This document shows, one piece after another, positions 23,070-34,861 of a stretch of 64,000 bases of DNA. Each line of letters begins with the position of its first letter. Position 1 is the stretch's first letter. Below the pieces are notes generated by a model. That model saw nothing but the letters and a program-made list of their open reading frames with translations, searched no databases and was not told the DNA's origin. Location of the stretch: the NCBI RefSeq assembly GCF_026210795.1, contig NC_089434.1, positions 3,348,001-3,412,000 of the forward strand. Direction: 5' to 3'. The position numbers were made by a program, and so were the translations under genes. The DNA is from Rhizophagus irregularis (Eukaryota; Glomeromycota; Glomeromycetes; Glomerales; Glomeraceae).

Positions 23070-24068
23070 TTAAAGTGTAATCTCTTCCAGTTCTCCCAGA
23101 ATTGTTCCCGCCTTTTCCCTAATTTTTTCAAAATCAAGTTCGTAATTGTCTTCAGGAGTAATTTCATCCCTTCCTTCGAATGATAATGGGATATAGCTTT
23201 CGGCAAGACTAAAAAATTCTGCACCTTTATAATATACTTTTTCGCCATAGCTATTCTTATCATCAAGATAGATTCTTAAATATTGTTTAATTAAATCATC
23301 ACGTTCACCTTCAGAATTGGCAATTTGTTCGAGTATTTCTTCGTATACTAAAAGTACGGTTGCACTTAATTTGTATGGTGGGTTTGTAACATATTTGTAT
23401 TGATCTTCGCTGAGTACCCATCCGGAACATAAGAAATAATCTTTCTCCCCTCCACGATAAACTATAAGGCATTGGTACGACGTGTGATCAATTACAAAGT
23501 ATGCACTTTGATTTTTATACGTTCCAAGGTAAACGTTAACATTATTTTCATTTCTGTTAGTAAATTCTTGAAGAGTTTCTAAAAGTTTTTCCCGATTTTG
23601 ACTATTCCAGTTATCGTCTTGATTGAATCCCCAATTGGTTTTGTGATGACTAAATATGTGTCACAATTCTTTTTCGACATAATGTACACGAGATTTGTCA
23701 AAATGTGCAAAACCCGGGTTGAGTACATTTGCCTTTGCATAAGTTTTATACACGTTATAAGATTCGTACGTATTTAACCTGATTTGATTTTGGCCAGATA
23801 CGGTTCCAATCCAATGTGTGCCAATAAAAGAATATCGACCATCGGTTAAAGTCTCACGATGGCTATGATTAGAGATATAAAACCAATGACCATTGAACCA
23901 ATCTGTATTTTCTTTACTATTATCCTTATACAATCCAATCCAGTCCCATTTTGATGGCGTAATAATGGACCATTCAAATTTGAGATATCCTGATTTTATA
24001 TCACACTTCATGTAACAAATTTCTCTTTCTTCTGATCCATCCATAATGAATATTTTGTTGATCTTCAT
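23070..24068 (-). pseudogene. SKICH-like N-terminal protein, unit A copy, one in-frame stop
   Basis: The frame runs 999 bases from ATG at 24068 to TAA at 23070-23072 without an intron (332 residues). Codon 136 is TGA, where the unit B copy has CAA. Residues 27-46 (GYLKFEW...KWDWIGLYK) resemble the SKICH domain pattern, in which a beta strand is followed by S-x-x-DWIG-[IL]-[FY]. The resemblance is by eye. After the stop the frame stays open for another 196 codons, with a Trp/Asn-rich part (NWGFNQDDNWNSQ) and then a part reading YLGTYKNQSAYFVIDH. A conserved tail with LSEDQYKYVTNPPYKLSA and ELDFEKIREKAGTILGELE follows. Only one break in 333 codons means very recent loss, a variant, or read-through. 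The function is unknown; SKICH domains act as protein or membrane adaptors in other proteins. Confidence 0.6.
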
Positions 24069-24107
24069 CCATGAAAGTAATCCTTTGAAATAAAGAGAAA
24101 AAAATTT

Positions 24108-24300
24108 GTCGAGTAAAAGAAAATTTTTGGGTGAGAAAAATTTTCATTTATATAATTATCGATTAACATTATTGAAAAATGCAGGAGCTAGTGGCTTAGA
24201 AACATCTCAATCCAATGATCCCACTTCTAAGAATAGATTTTTTATTTATCATTGGTGTCACGGTCATGTGGTTGTATTAGTTAGAACGTGCGTTATATAA
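24108..24300 (+). other. Open but ATG-less stretch divergent from the SKICH-like gene, conserved in unit B
   Basis: About 60 codons are open on the plus strand, starting 40 bases from the minus-strand ATG, with the text LLKNAGASGLETSQSNDPTS and YHWCHGHVV. The unit B copy (32699-32888) is over 90% identical and also open until its end differs. There is no ATG at the front, so it is either an exon of an unseen gene or simply a bystander in the shared promoter region. Confidence 0.25.
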
Positions 24301-24430
24301 GTTATTAGGATCGGATAAAAAAAATAGTGTTACGTTCGGAGTGTTACCGATGTGGAATAAAAAATTTACTTCGGGAAAAAAAGAAAGCGTTAATATAGGT
24401 TTTTATGTCGCACAGACATGTGCGTAATTA

Positions 24431-24591
24431 TGTTGTGCCCCAAGTTGACGATTGCCCCAAATCAACGATCGGCCTAAATCATCGGCCCATCTTTATAATG
24501 CCTTAAGAATTTTCAAAGCATTACTTTTCACATATAGTAATCATCGATGATTATCGACAATTTGGGGCATATTGAGATTTGGGGCACAACA
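24431..24591. mobile_element. 161-bp MITE with TGTTGTGCCCCAA termini
   Basis: Terminal inverted repeats TGTTGTGCCCCAA at both ends (13 bases perfect, with further GCCCCAAAT echoes inside) are flanked by ATTA on each side. Unit B has the uninterrupted site at about 32994 (CGTAATTACACGTG), so the insertion and the 4-bp duplication of ATTA can be read directly. It is non-coding. The superfamily is not certain. Confidence 0.8.
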
Positions 24592-24604
24592 ATTACACCA
24601 CGTA

Positions 24605-25121
24605 ATTGTTAAACAAATGGTACATTTTTTTTACAGATCACAATACAAAGTTGTTGTCTGCCGCTTTTTTTTAATAAAAATATATTATATACCAGCCTCA
24701 ATGAAATTACACTTTCTTTAATAAAATCGCACTTTTTTGATAAAATCGCACCTTTTTTTGTTATACTTGTAATAAAATCGTACGAAATTACATTTTTTAA
24801 TCTTCATAATAAATAGGATTAAGTGTAAGAGGCGGTTTTCCATCTATTACCTGATTTACCTCCCTCACATCGAACATATGACACTGTAGCGTCTTTGATA
24901 CTCCATCTATGTCAATTGAAAGTATCTTTTCATCACGGGTATAAGATACAAGGATATCATCAGTGCCTCGATTCAGTGGCATTATCGCAATAATATATAA
25001 CATCAAGGGTCGCTTTTACAAAATAAATTGCAAAATTATCGGTATCCTCATAATATCTGAAAACTATATCATGCCTTGCAAAGGTCTATTGCAAAATTGA
25101 ATTTATTTAAAGTTCAGAAGT
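24605..25121. other. 5' distal end of unit A
   Basis: AT-rich sequence matching 33005-33395 of unit B with indels. It contains three or four AAAATCGCAC-like words at 24722-24780. A minus-strand open stretch at 24797-25006 is not conserved as an open frame in unit B, so I do not call it a gene. Confidence 0.5.
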
Positions 25122-25879
25122 AACCTGGAAGTTATACTTCAACGAAATCGGACTTTAAGTAAATGTGGGAGAGTGCGTATATGTTTTTTATAATACTTGA
25201 GGAGCATTTCTAACAATTCTTTCTTGTTTACTTTATAGAATGGAGAGTAAAACTAGTTGACCTAATTTTGAATTAGTAGGTTAAATTTTTTAGTACAAAA
25301 AATCACAAGAATAAAATATGTTGATAATTTTCAATTATTTGCCATTTTATTTTTCATTTTTTCAATTACTGTATTTCGTGATATACAATTTAATATTTCA
25401 ATAATTTTTTCAATCATGTCATCCCAACCAAAATATTTATCATATTCCTTATTAGCTTACCATCAATTAAAACTTTTGTTTCCAAAATATAATAAACTAT
25501 TACTATGTTAGATGGTACATGATGTCACTAATGGAAATGTTTATTATCAGAACTCAATTTTGATCTTATCCATTTAACATAACTATTGTATGTCTATTGT
25601 AAAAAAAATTTAATTCAAAAATATTATTCGAACTCATGGATGGATGTACGTTGATATCCATTAATTTCACAATTTAACGTTAAAAAGACGCGATTTTTAA
25701 TAAGCCAATTTTTTTTATTAGATTTATTATATCTATTATATACCGTAAATATTTTAACACTAAAGTAATAAAGTCGATAAAGCCGGTTAAATAAATCGTA
25801 GGTTTGCCAATTAATTTTAAGTTTTGTCATAAACAGATTTTGCGAAAGGAAGAAAAAGTAGGCGAAGGATGTATACGTT

Positions 25880-25940
25880 TCTGCAATGAGCAATGAACAA
25901 TCACGTGAATTCTCTATCTCTCACGTGACGTCATTCAATG
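25880..25940. promoter_or_regulatory. Paired CACGTGA motifs with an adjoining CRE-like site
   Basis: Downstream of the small gene, CACGTGA lies at 25903-25909 and TCACGTGACGTCATT at 25921-25935. The same pair is at 35489-35521 in unit C, and unit A lacks it. CACGTG is a bHLH core and TGACGTCA a bZIP core (established knowledge). Whether they are used here is unknown. Confidence 0.4.
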
Positions 25941-25962
25941 AAATCGCAAATTTTATAACGGT

Positions 25963-26220
25963 TTAAAAGGTAAACCCATTAAAAAATTGATTTGTGAATG
26001 GATCATTCGAAATTTGGGTCGGTAATCGTATAAATCGATTTGGTATAAGTGTTTTATATCTAAAATGTCGTTGATATCGACGTCTCCGGATAATACGGTC
26101 GTAAGATGATGAGAGGATAGTAGGATAGTAACGAGTTGAAGTATCAGGTTGATTATTAAAAGAATTGTTTAAAACATTTGACGAGATATGATCCATTTGG
26201 GCTTGTGAATGATTCATCAT
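25963..26220 (-). CDS. DPF-motif small basic protein, unit B copy
   Basis: An 85-residue frame starting with two ATGs (MMNHSQAQMDHISSN). The arginine-rich part reads DRIIRRRRYQRHFRYK and the end reads NDPFTNQFFNGFTF. Compared with the A copy it has a three-residue insertion near residue 47, a different arrangement near residues 10-17 and one residue fewer before DRII, each a whole number of codons. The 5' flank (TAACTTTAAAAAAAGTTGAA) is conserved with A and C. Function unknown. Confidence 0.65.
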   Translation of the reverse strand: MMNHSQAQMDHISSNVLNNSFNNQPDTSTRYYPTILSSSYDRIIRRRRYQRHFRYKTLIPNRFIRLPTQISNDPFTNQFFNGFTF

Positions 26221-29200
26221 AAAAATATAGGAAATAAATATATAATGGGATAACTTTAAAAAAAGTTGAATTATTATAATTATTATTTTTTAAAAAAGAA
26301 AATTAAGTGACGCTTAATAAGTATATCTCAATGCCTAAATAAACGTATCTTTTTTTCTTTTGTTCTCTCAAAATAATTTCTTCATAAAGGAAAAGTATAT
26401 TAACTAATGAAAATCACGGAAGAAAATTATTTGAAGGAAATTATTTGAAGAAAAAAAAAATGAGTATTTTTAAAAAATTCGCGACTTTATAAATTTTTTA
26501 TATACTAATAATTTCCTAATATATTAAATTATTAATTTCAACTCGGATAATTATTTTATTCTTCAACATGCTTTGCACAATAATTCAAAACAAATAGTCT
26601 TAAAAATTAGATATATACAAATTATTTATTTTTTTTTTATTTATCATCAATTTCATTATTCCGTGAGTAAAATCAAGATCGAATTATACCGAAATATCAT
26701 TAATTACCAAATTCAGCAAAGAAACCAAATTTTATTTTTAAAAATTTATTTGTCAAATATGTCAAACGCTATTTATGCACATTGATATTGGCGCAAAAAT
26801 ATCGCAATAATTGACAACAATAATAATTGGTTACATTTGTAGAATTCCATCAATTTTTCATATTACTAGTAACACCATTAAACACTAATCAAGTACGATC
26901 TAAACCTGTTATTTATCATTAGTAAAAAGAAATAGCATCTAAATTGTACTCGGATCTAAATAAAAAAAAAATATTATTTTTTGATGAAACGATATGACGT
27001 TCCGAAGTCCGAACATTACCAAATTTAGAGTAAACTAAATCAAATTATTTTAAGCCATTGTGCAACAATTTCATGACAAACAATATATTCCCGAGTCAGA
27101 ACTGAGTAATGTTTTCCCCACTTTTTTTGTTTCTGCAAATAATCAATCAATCATATAACAAATCAAGTATTATCATACGATAATTTGATAAATACACAGT
27201 AAATATATTTATATTATCGTTCCTTTTATGTAATCTGTGTCAATGAAATGATTGTTGGTTAATTAATCGAACCTATAATAATATACATATAAATATAAAA
27301 ATAGTGTTTAAATTTTATATTGTATAAAATCATCCGCTTTTGATAATTTTTACACAGCAACGGCAAACAATTAAATTCATTCCCGAATTAGGTCCGAAAA
27401 CGATTTTTTTTTTATGAAAATTACAAATTTAAGAATATCCTTGAAATTTTTATTTTTATAAACCTATTAAATGTGTACATAAATATATTTTTTTTTAGAA
27501 AAAAAAAATCAATTGACTTATCATTTTGTTTCATATCTAAGTAAAATCTTAATAAAATGGGCAATTTGTTGCTCCGTGCTTCCGTTAAACGATTGAAAGG
27601 AAATTTAAAATACCAAAATTTAGCGACGGAAAAAAAAAATTTATAAAAAAAATTTTTTATCAATCGTTACGCATAGGTGGTATAGCCAATCATGGTTTTA
27701 CACATTTTTTTTTTTTAAAAAAAAAAAATTGATTGACTGATTGAAAGCCCGTTTGAATTACTTAATTTAGTAAATCATAAACTCCGATTTTAACTTAAAT
27801 AGAATTCGTTGTTCCAAAAGGAAAATAAAATTGAATTAAAGTTTCATAAAAAAATTTTTCATTATGCATTCTTTTTATTATCTGCTTATTATTGTAAAAG
27901 ATAATGAAAAATTGATTATTTAAATTATATTAATTATATTTGAAAAAGGATCACAACAGAGGCAGTTACAATAAAAGAGATGGCTACTATTGTCGATTTG
28001 GATGACTGTAATTTCCTTTTTTAAAAAAATTTATTAAAATAATATGATTGTAATTTGTAATTTAACTTTTATAACTATTAAATGAAAAATCGTTATTCCT
28101 GAATATAACTTAATTCAGAAATAATAAATAAAGCAATTATTAAAAGGTTCAAGAATTTCAAGTAAAACCTGAGTGAAGAAAATAGTATCTAATAAACTTT
28201 AATTAGATCAAATATGGTAAAAAAAAAAGTCATTTACTATATCAATTACAATTTCTGAAAATGAGAATCAGATTCGGATGAAAATCGTTGTGTAAGAAAG
28301 TTCTGAATCCTGATTGACAATTTAACTTTGAATGTTAAATGGAAATCAACGTTCCAGAAAAAAAAGAATTACCAAATTTAGAATAAACACTATGAAATAC
28401 TTTAATTATGCTCGTCAGTTCTGAGTAAAATTTAAAGATTTCCGATTAGTTTGTTTTTATGTATAGATTTTATATCATCTAATGAAAAAAAAAAGTATGG
28501 GGAAATGATACCATCAGAATTAGATCCGAGTAATGCATTTTTTTGAAAAAAAAAAAAAAAACGGTAAAATCCGATTGATTGTAAATTTAATAAACATACT
28601 GTAAATATTATATAAATATTTTCATTATTTATTTTATTATTAGTCCGAAGAACACTCCCGAGTCATGTCTGAGTAAATAAATTTTATAGAAAAAAAAAAA
28701 ATTTGCCAAATTTATACTAGTATAAATGTATAATACTATATATAAGGATTGTTCGTTGTAAGTATTGTACGACATTGTTCTTTTATTTATAATCTTTAAT
28801 TCCTAGGCTTGTTATACAAAATATTAGCTGTCATATCTGTCAATTATTACTTTTTTCCATTTGATCCAAATTGTAAATCAATCTAAATTGATTAGTCATT
28901 GTGCTACTTCATTAATCTTTTCGTATTATCCATCGTTATACGTCAAAACCGAAAAAGTCCATAATGTCATCATGTTTTAGGACATATAATATAAAGAATC
29001 ATAGCAGAATCAAGTACAATAAAAGGATAAACTATTATCCTATTCCGAAAGGTATTTTAAATAATTTATTAAAATGTTAATAATTTGTAATAACAAGTTA
29101 AATGGAAATCAATTTTCCGTTATAATGTAACATTTATTATAACAGGTCCAAAATTTTATTCGATAAGCGCAATTTCTATAAACTGTTATTATCATTCGTT

Positions 29201-31386
29201 TCCATGTTAGGTCTGAGTAAAGAAAATCATCTAAATCTTTTATTGTAATCTCCAATAAAATTTATTTTATATAAAAACCTTAAATTATCCAAATTAGTAT
29301 TTAAAAGGGAAAAATTACCAAATCTTAGATAGAGTCAACTTAATCAAATCATAGTTCATTTAACATCGAATTCGTCGAATTCCGGTTTTTTTTTTACGGT
29401 AATTGAAAATGGAAGCCGACGTTTCGGAGATAAATTTGAATCATAAAAAAAAGCTTTTTTTTTTTATATTAGTGCTCCTTTTGCCATCCGACGAAAAAAA
29501 TATCATATCGTTATGGTGCAGCAACGCCAAAATAGATTTTTTTAGTAACCAAATTAATGTGATTTACCAAATTTAGAGTTACCCTTGAAATTTTTTTTTT
29601 TCTTTTTTTCTTTATAAATAGAATTCGTTCCTGTAAATATTCTTTAAGTTCGTTCCATCGAGAACATTTTTATTAGTGTGTTACTTCGAGTTAAAATAAA
29701 CAATACGGTAATTTTCTTAAGAAAACTCTTCTTTTACATTTAAAGAATGGGCATTAACATTAACAAAAAATAATAATAATATTTTTTTTTAAAAAAAAAA
29801 ATTATTAATTATTTACTGCTGTTAATTCATAATTCGACCGACCTATAAGGAACAATAAAAACAAAAATGCTGTAAGTTTAAATTTTTTTGAACTGAACAT
29901 AGGAAAAAAAGAAACCTTATATAAATGAAATTTTTTTTTTTTTAAAAAAAAAATAATCAATCAGTCATTTTAATTAAGTGATGAATCAATCTCAGCGTGG
30001 AAAGAATATTTATGCTAACTATATTAGAACATTTGTAAACAACTATATGAAGAATGGTTTTGGTCCCATAAGTTGATTGCGTTAGAAAAAGAAATATAGC
30101 CTTCTTTTTCAAAATTCAATCAAGATAATAATTTGCTTTATGACTTACGTCCAACTTCCAAATAATTTCTTAAGGAGAGAGGAAGTGCAAAAAAATCAAC
30201 TGTCGTAAGAGAAGGTTTTTGTAATTTTTTTATATAATTTGAGTTAATTCAACATCAATTAATCAAGAATAAAGTCTTAAATCTATTATTGATGCTGCTT
30301 TACAAAAGAGGAGCAGATCAAAATGTTTCTAAATGTAGTCGACGTTTAATTTCAAGATATCATCATCATCTCCTTGTCTTTTCCGCTTCCTTTTTACTGG
30401 TCTATTTCATCAGATATAAGTTTCTTCTCAGAAGACAATCATTGCGATAATAATACCCGGATTTCGTCACTATGATCCTTCTGATTCTTCGGATATTCGA
30501 GTTCTTTCAGTTTAGGTAAAGGAATTCAATTAATCCATATGTCCATGTTTATTTTTCCATGGATCGGGTTTTCCCAAGAGACAGTGGTAGGAAGATCACA
30601 AATTTTAGACAAGTTTCACCAGCTAATAAGATACAATGTTTTTTCAGGACCTTTTATGATAGAGATTGTTCAAGAAACTCCAATTCTTCTCATGGTACCC
30701 CAAAAATAATAATAATTAAGACTACTCAATCAATACTCAATGCGTAGAACATCAGTATTTTCGATACAGATATCAATAAATGGAAGAATGTATGACTTCA
30801 ATCATACATTGATGTCACAGACTACTAGAAACTACCTGAAACCTGATCGCATGCTTTTAACATTCATCCGAGATTCATGATTAATATACTTTCACAAAGA
30901 AATTTGAAAATTGAAATCAAAAGAAATAAGAATTCTTTTGATTGGGAGAGATCAGTATTGGATTTGGGCAATGTCCAATTAATACAATTGGATTTTGACG
31001 TATAAGATGTCCAATCGGAATAGGATATATATCTTGGTTGTCTTCTATATGTCCGACTGCTGGGCAATGGTGAAACTTTTCGGCATTATAATTTATCAAT
31101 AATAGAAAACGAATCTAATTGGAAGTTTAGATATTAGTAACGAAGACAGGTTCCTTCATATAAATTCTGTAAGATGTAAAAACCGTTGTTTATGAAACAG
31201 TTTTTAAGATGGTAATCAAACGAGAATAATGATTGTATTCTCATTAAAATTTCGTGATTTGAAATTCAAATTGATATTATATTAACGATTTTAATCACTA
31301 ATTTTATAGTCCTTCACGCTTTATATCTTGCTGAAAAAGGAGAAAAGGAGATATGGAGCATAATTAACATTATCATATGATGTCAA

Positions 31387-32659
31387 ATGTCGTACCAATG
31401 CCTTATAATTTATCGTAGAGGGAGAAAGATTATTTCTTATGGTCCGGATGGGTACTCACTACTCAGCGAAGATCAATACAAATATGTTACAAATCCACCA
31501 TACAAATTAAGTGCAACCGTACTTTTAGTATACGAAGACATACTCGAACAAATTGCCAATTCTGAAGGTGAACGTGATGATTTAATTCAACAATATTTAA
31601 GAATCTATCGTGATGATATGAATAGTTATGGCGAAAAAGTATATTATAAAGGTGCAGAATTTTTTGTTTTGCAATTATCCTGATGATAATTACGAACTTG
31701 ATTTTGAAAAAAAGGGCGGGAACAATTCTAGGAGAACTGGAAAAGATTACACTTTAAGAGGTAAATTTTAAAATAAATCATATTAAAGATCCGTTAATTT
31801 TCATTCTTTTAATTCTTCAGAAAATAGCAATTTTTATTATATAAATTAAAGATTCATTTGTCCTGTAAATTCTAGAATTATTCTTTTCAAATAAAATTTT
31901 CCCTTCTTATTTTTGTGTATAACAGATTGTTTAAATTGTATTGAAAAATATATTAAATATAATGTACCGTTCTTTGACTCAAATTTGAATATGAATTATC
32001 TGTTATATACCGTTAAATATTTTTTGCTGAGCCACAATGCATGTACTCCTGTATATATATACATATAGTCATGTACTTTCAAAGCTTTTGTGATCAATTA
32101 CAAAGTACGCACTTTGATTTTTATACGTTCCAAGGTAAACGTTAACATTATTTGCATTTCTGTTAGTAAATTCTTGAAGAGTTTCTAGAAGTTTTTCCCG
32201 ATTTTGACTATTCCAGTTATCGTCTTGATTGAATCCCCAATTGGTTTTGTGATGACTAAATATGTGTTGCAATTCTTTTTCGACATTTGTCAAAATGTGC
32301 AAAACCCGGGTTGAGTACATTTGCCTTTGCATAAGTTTTATACACGTTATAAGATTCGTACGTATTTAACCTGATTTGATTTTGGCCAGATACGGTTCCA
32401 TCCAATGTGTGCCAGTAAAAGAATATCGATCATCGGTTAAAGTCTCACGATGGCCATGATTAGAGATATAAAACCAATGACCATTGAGCCAATCTGTATT
32501 TTCTTTACTATTATCCTTATACAATCCAATCCAGTCCCATTTTGATGGCGTAATAATGGACCATTCAAATTCGAGATATCCTGATTTTATATCACACTTT
32601 ATGTAACAAATTTCTCTTTCTTCTGATCCATCCATAATGAATATTTTGTTGATCTTCAT
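31387..32659 (-). pseudogene. SKICH-like gene, unit B copy, broken by an inversion
   Basis: The N-terminal half (minus, 32659 to about 32088) keeps the SKICH-like stretch and reads past codon 136 with Gln. It has one small deletion near 32398 that shifts the frame and another near 32286. At the VIDH position the homology stops at a junction near 32087. The missing C-terminal half lies on the plus strand at 31390-31770, starting YQCLII and including LSEDQYKYVTNPPYKLSA, followed by the gene's own 3' flank in reverse. So a segment of about 700 bases, 31387-32087, is inverted relative to unit A. Junctions are clean: GATGTCAA meets ATGTCGTACC on the left, and AAAGCTTTT meets GTGATCAATT on the right. 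Confidence 0.75.
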
Positions 32660-33650
32660 CCATGAAAGTAATCCTTTGAAATAAAGAGAAAAAAATTTGT
32701 CGAGTAAAAGAAAATTTTTGGGTGAGAAAAATTTTCATTTATATAATTATCGATTAACATTATTGAAAAATGCAGGAGCTAGTGGCTTAGAAATATCTCA
32801 ATCCAATGATCCCACTTCTAAGAATAGATTTATTATTTATCATTGGTGTCACGGTCATGTGGTTGAATTAGGCTCGGATAAAAAATAGTGTTACGTTCGT
32901 ACCGATGTGGAATAAAAAATTTACTTCGGGAAAAAAGAAAGCGTTAATATAGGTTTATGTCGCACAGACATGTCGCGACATTACGTAATTACACGTGATT
33001 TTTAAATAGACGGTACAATTTTTTTTATACAGTATATACAGGCCTCAATGAAATTACACTTTCTTTAATAAAATATTGTAATAAAATCGTAATTTTTTCA
33101 ACGAAAACGCATTCTAAGGAGTTCTAACTGATAATTAGTAGTTGTCTTTACAATAAATAAGTCAAAATTTCATAATAAATAGGTCCACATCGAACATATG
33201 ACACTTATGACACTGTAGTGTCTATCTATGTTAATTTCATCACCGGTATAAGATACAAGGATATCATCAGTGCAAAATATATAACATCAGGGGGTCGCCT
33301 TTGCAAAATTATCGGTATCCTCATAATATCTGAAAACTATATCAGGCCTTGCAAAGGTCTATTGTAAAATCGAATTTATTTAAAGTTCAGAAGTAATGCA
33401 TGATGCTTCAGGAAATAATATCATTTTTTACTTAATTAACTGAATAGCCTTTTTTTCACGATATATTTATATTATATAATAAAAGATTTGTTTTTTTGCT
33501 TGATTTTATTTTGTAAAAAATATGTAATATTGCATTTGAAAAAAATAAAAAAATAAAAAATCTCGATACAGAATTTTTTAACAAATTATTACCACAGGTT
33601 TGCAAAAAAATTTCTCGCGTAATATTTACTGTATAAACGAAACATAGATT

Positions 33651-34321
33651 CTAATTAATTATTAAATCTTGTAACACTGATGATTTTTTGAAAGGAATTT
33701 TTGTAATCCCATTATTAAATTTTATATTAACGGGTTCTTTTCTATCGATCCTGTAATTTTTTTTTTTTAGTTTAAATAAAATTAATTTAGTTGTCTAAAT
33801 AAGTTAGAAAAACTTATGAGATCATAAAATTTACCTCGAAGGAAATCTGATTTCCAAATACAAGTCTCCCTCCGGCATTAGATCTATAATATAATTATAA
33901 TCAGATGCTGTTCTTTTAAGAAATTATTTGATTAGTAATATTATTTCCTATTAAATATTACATACCGATTGTATCTTTTCTTGACAACATGTATAAAACT
34001 TAATTTAGTAATGGTTTTTAACCATTCCTCAACGGGTTTGAAATATAAACCTGACAACATCCCCTTCAAACTTGACCGAGACTCCTGGTTTGTGACAGCA
34101 TGGAAATTGTTTAAACATAAGAGAAATCTAAAAACTTTTAAAGGGAGTAAAAAAAAAAGGTCAGAAGCAAGTCTAAAAACAGTGAAAAAAAGTCGATCAT
34201 TTTCACTTTCTATAAAAATTTCTCTGAATGTTACGAAGGAAGACGCAGTTCCTTCTCCGGAACCAGTAAACCTTCTCAAAGAAATTTTAAGAAAGAAACA
34301 TTGCGCTTCCGGGGAGGTCAT
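33651..34321 (-). pseudogene. Three-exon gene or recent relic of unknown function
   Basis: Exon 1 runs 34321-33966 from an ATG and ends at a GTATGT donor. Exon 2 is 33883-33835 (after TTATAG, before GTAAAT) and joins in frame, giving SNAGGRLVFGNQISFE. A third open piece, 33750-33651 after TTACAG, reads DRKEPVNIKFNNGITKIPF but in a frame that does not follow exon 2. It is therefore either mis-joined or frameshifted. Exon 1 includes the segment GLYFKPVEEWLKTITKLSF. The 5' end runs into a direct repeat, so the true start may be missing. The opposite strand is also open here (33969-34400), but it has no ATG near its start and no splice support. I do not recognise the family with confidence. Confidence 0.35.
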
Positions 34322-34386
34322 CCCACGCTCATTACATTGCTCATTACATTACACTCTCGCGGGGAGGGTCATCCCACGCTCATTAC
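34311..34386. repeat. Direct repeat of 25 bases, period 50
   Basis: GGGGAGGTCATCCCACGCTC plus ATTAC at 34311-34335 recurs with one extra G at 34361-34386. Between them is a short CTCATTACATT repeat. It is GC-rich compared with its surroundings and sits at the 5' end of the 33651-34321 frame. Confidence 0.8.
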
Positions 34387-34861
34387 GCTCACGAAAATAA
34401 TTGATTTTTTTTACACATATTTATTATACTTACTTTCGTCCATTTTTGAAGTCGAATAAATATAAGCGTATTCTTAAGTGTCGTTATAAAAATGTGGACG
34501 AAAATTACGAAAGTTATAGTGTGTTAATTATTATTATAAGTATTATAAGTATGCGAAGTATGCGTTAAGTTTTATTCAGGGGAATAGAGAAAAAAGTTAG
34601 GAACTGAGTAGAAAAAAGAAAGGGAAACTGGAGTAATTATATACGTAAAGATCACTTGAAAAAAAAAAAAATGGTCATATATGTATACTTTTTTGAATAC
34701 ATCGTGACACTATCGTGACATAGACTCTTTTGGTGGTTTGTAGTGATACTGATAAACTTTTTTTACTAACATTTCATCATTTTTTCAATCATGTCATCTC
34801 AACCAAAATATTCATCATATTCCCTATTAGTTTTAGTATTATTACCATCAATTAAAACTTT

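Larger units (their letters stand above)
15880..25121 (+). repeat. Segmental duplication unit A
   Basis: This is the first full unit of a tandem array. From left to right it holds: the small basic-protein gene (minus), a polypurine/AT flank, about 6 kb of AT-rich sub-repeats, the 1.9-kb block shared with 60-2130, and the SKICH-like gene (minus). The small genes of A and B are 9659 bases apart and those of B and C 9566. Some stretches are nearly identical between units (18540-18930 against 27545-27930), while others are riddled with indels. This suggests repeated exchange or partial re-duplication. The right edge follows CCTTGCAAAGGTCTATTG and AGTTCAGAAGTAA, after which A and B differ. Confidence 0.8.
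25400..33395 (+). repeat. Segmental duplication unit B
   Basis: The order is the same as in unit A: the small-protein gene at 25963-26220, AT-rich sub-repeats, the block shared with 60-2130 (about 29560-31380), and the SKICH-like gene (rearranged). It is about 1.2 kb shorter than A, owing to loss of parts of the sub-repeats, of the TTTTTA tract and of the 24431 MITE site insertion. The left edge shares with unit C the sequence from AATCATGTCATC near 25413 (34788 in C). Confidence 0.8.

Noticed and set aside
33969-34400. 143-codon plus-strand open frame
   Set aside because: It starts with TTG, has no splice support, and is the complement of a minus-strand frame that joins a second exon in phase.
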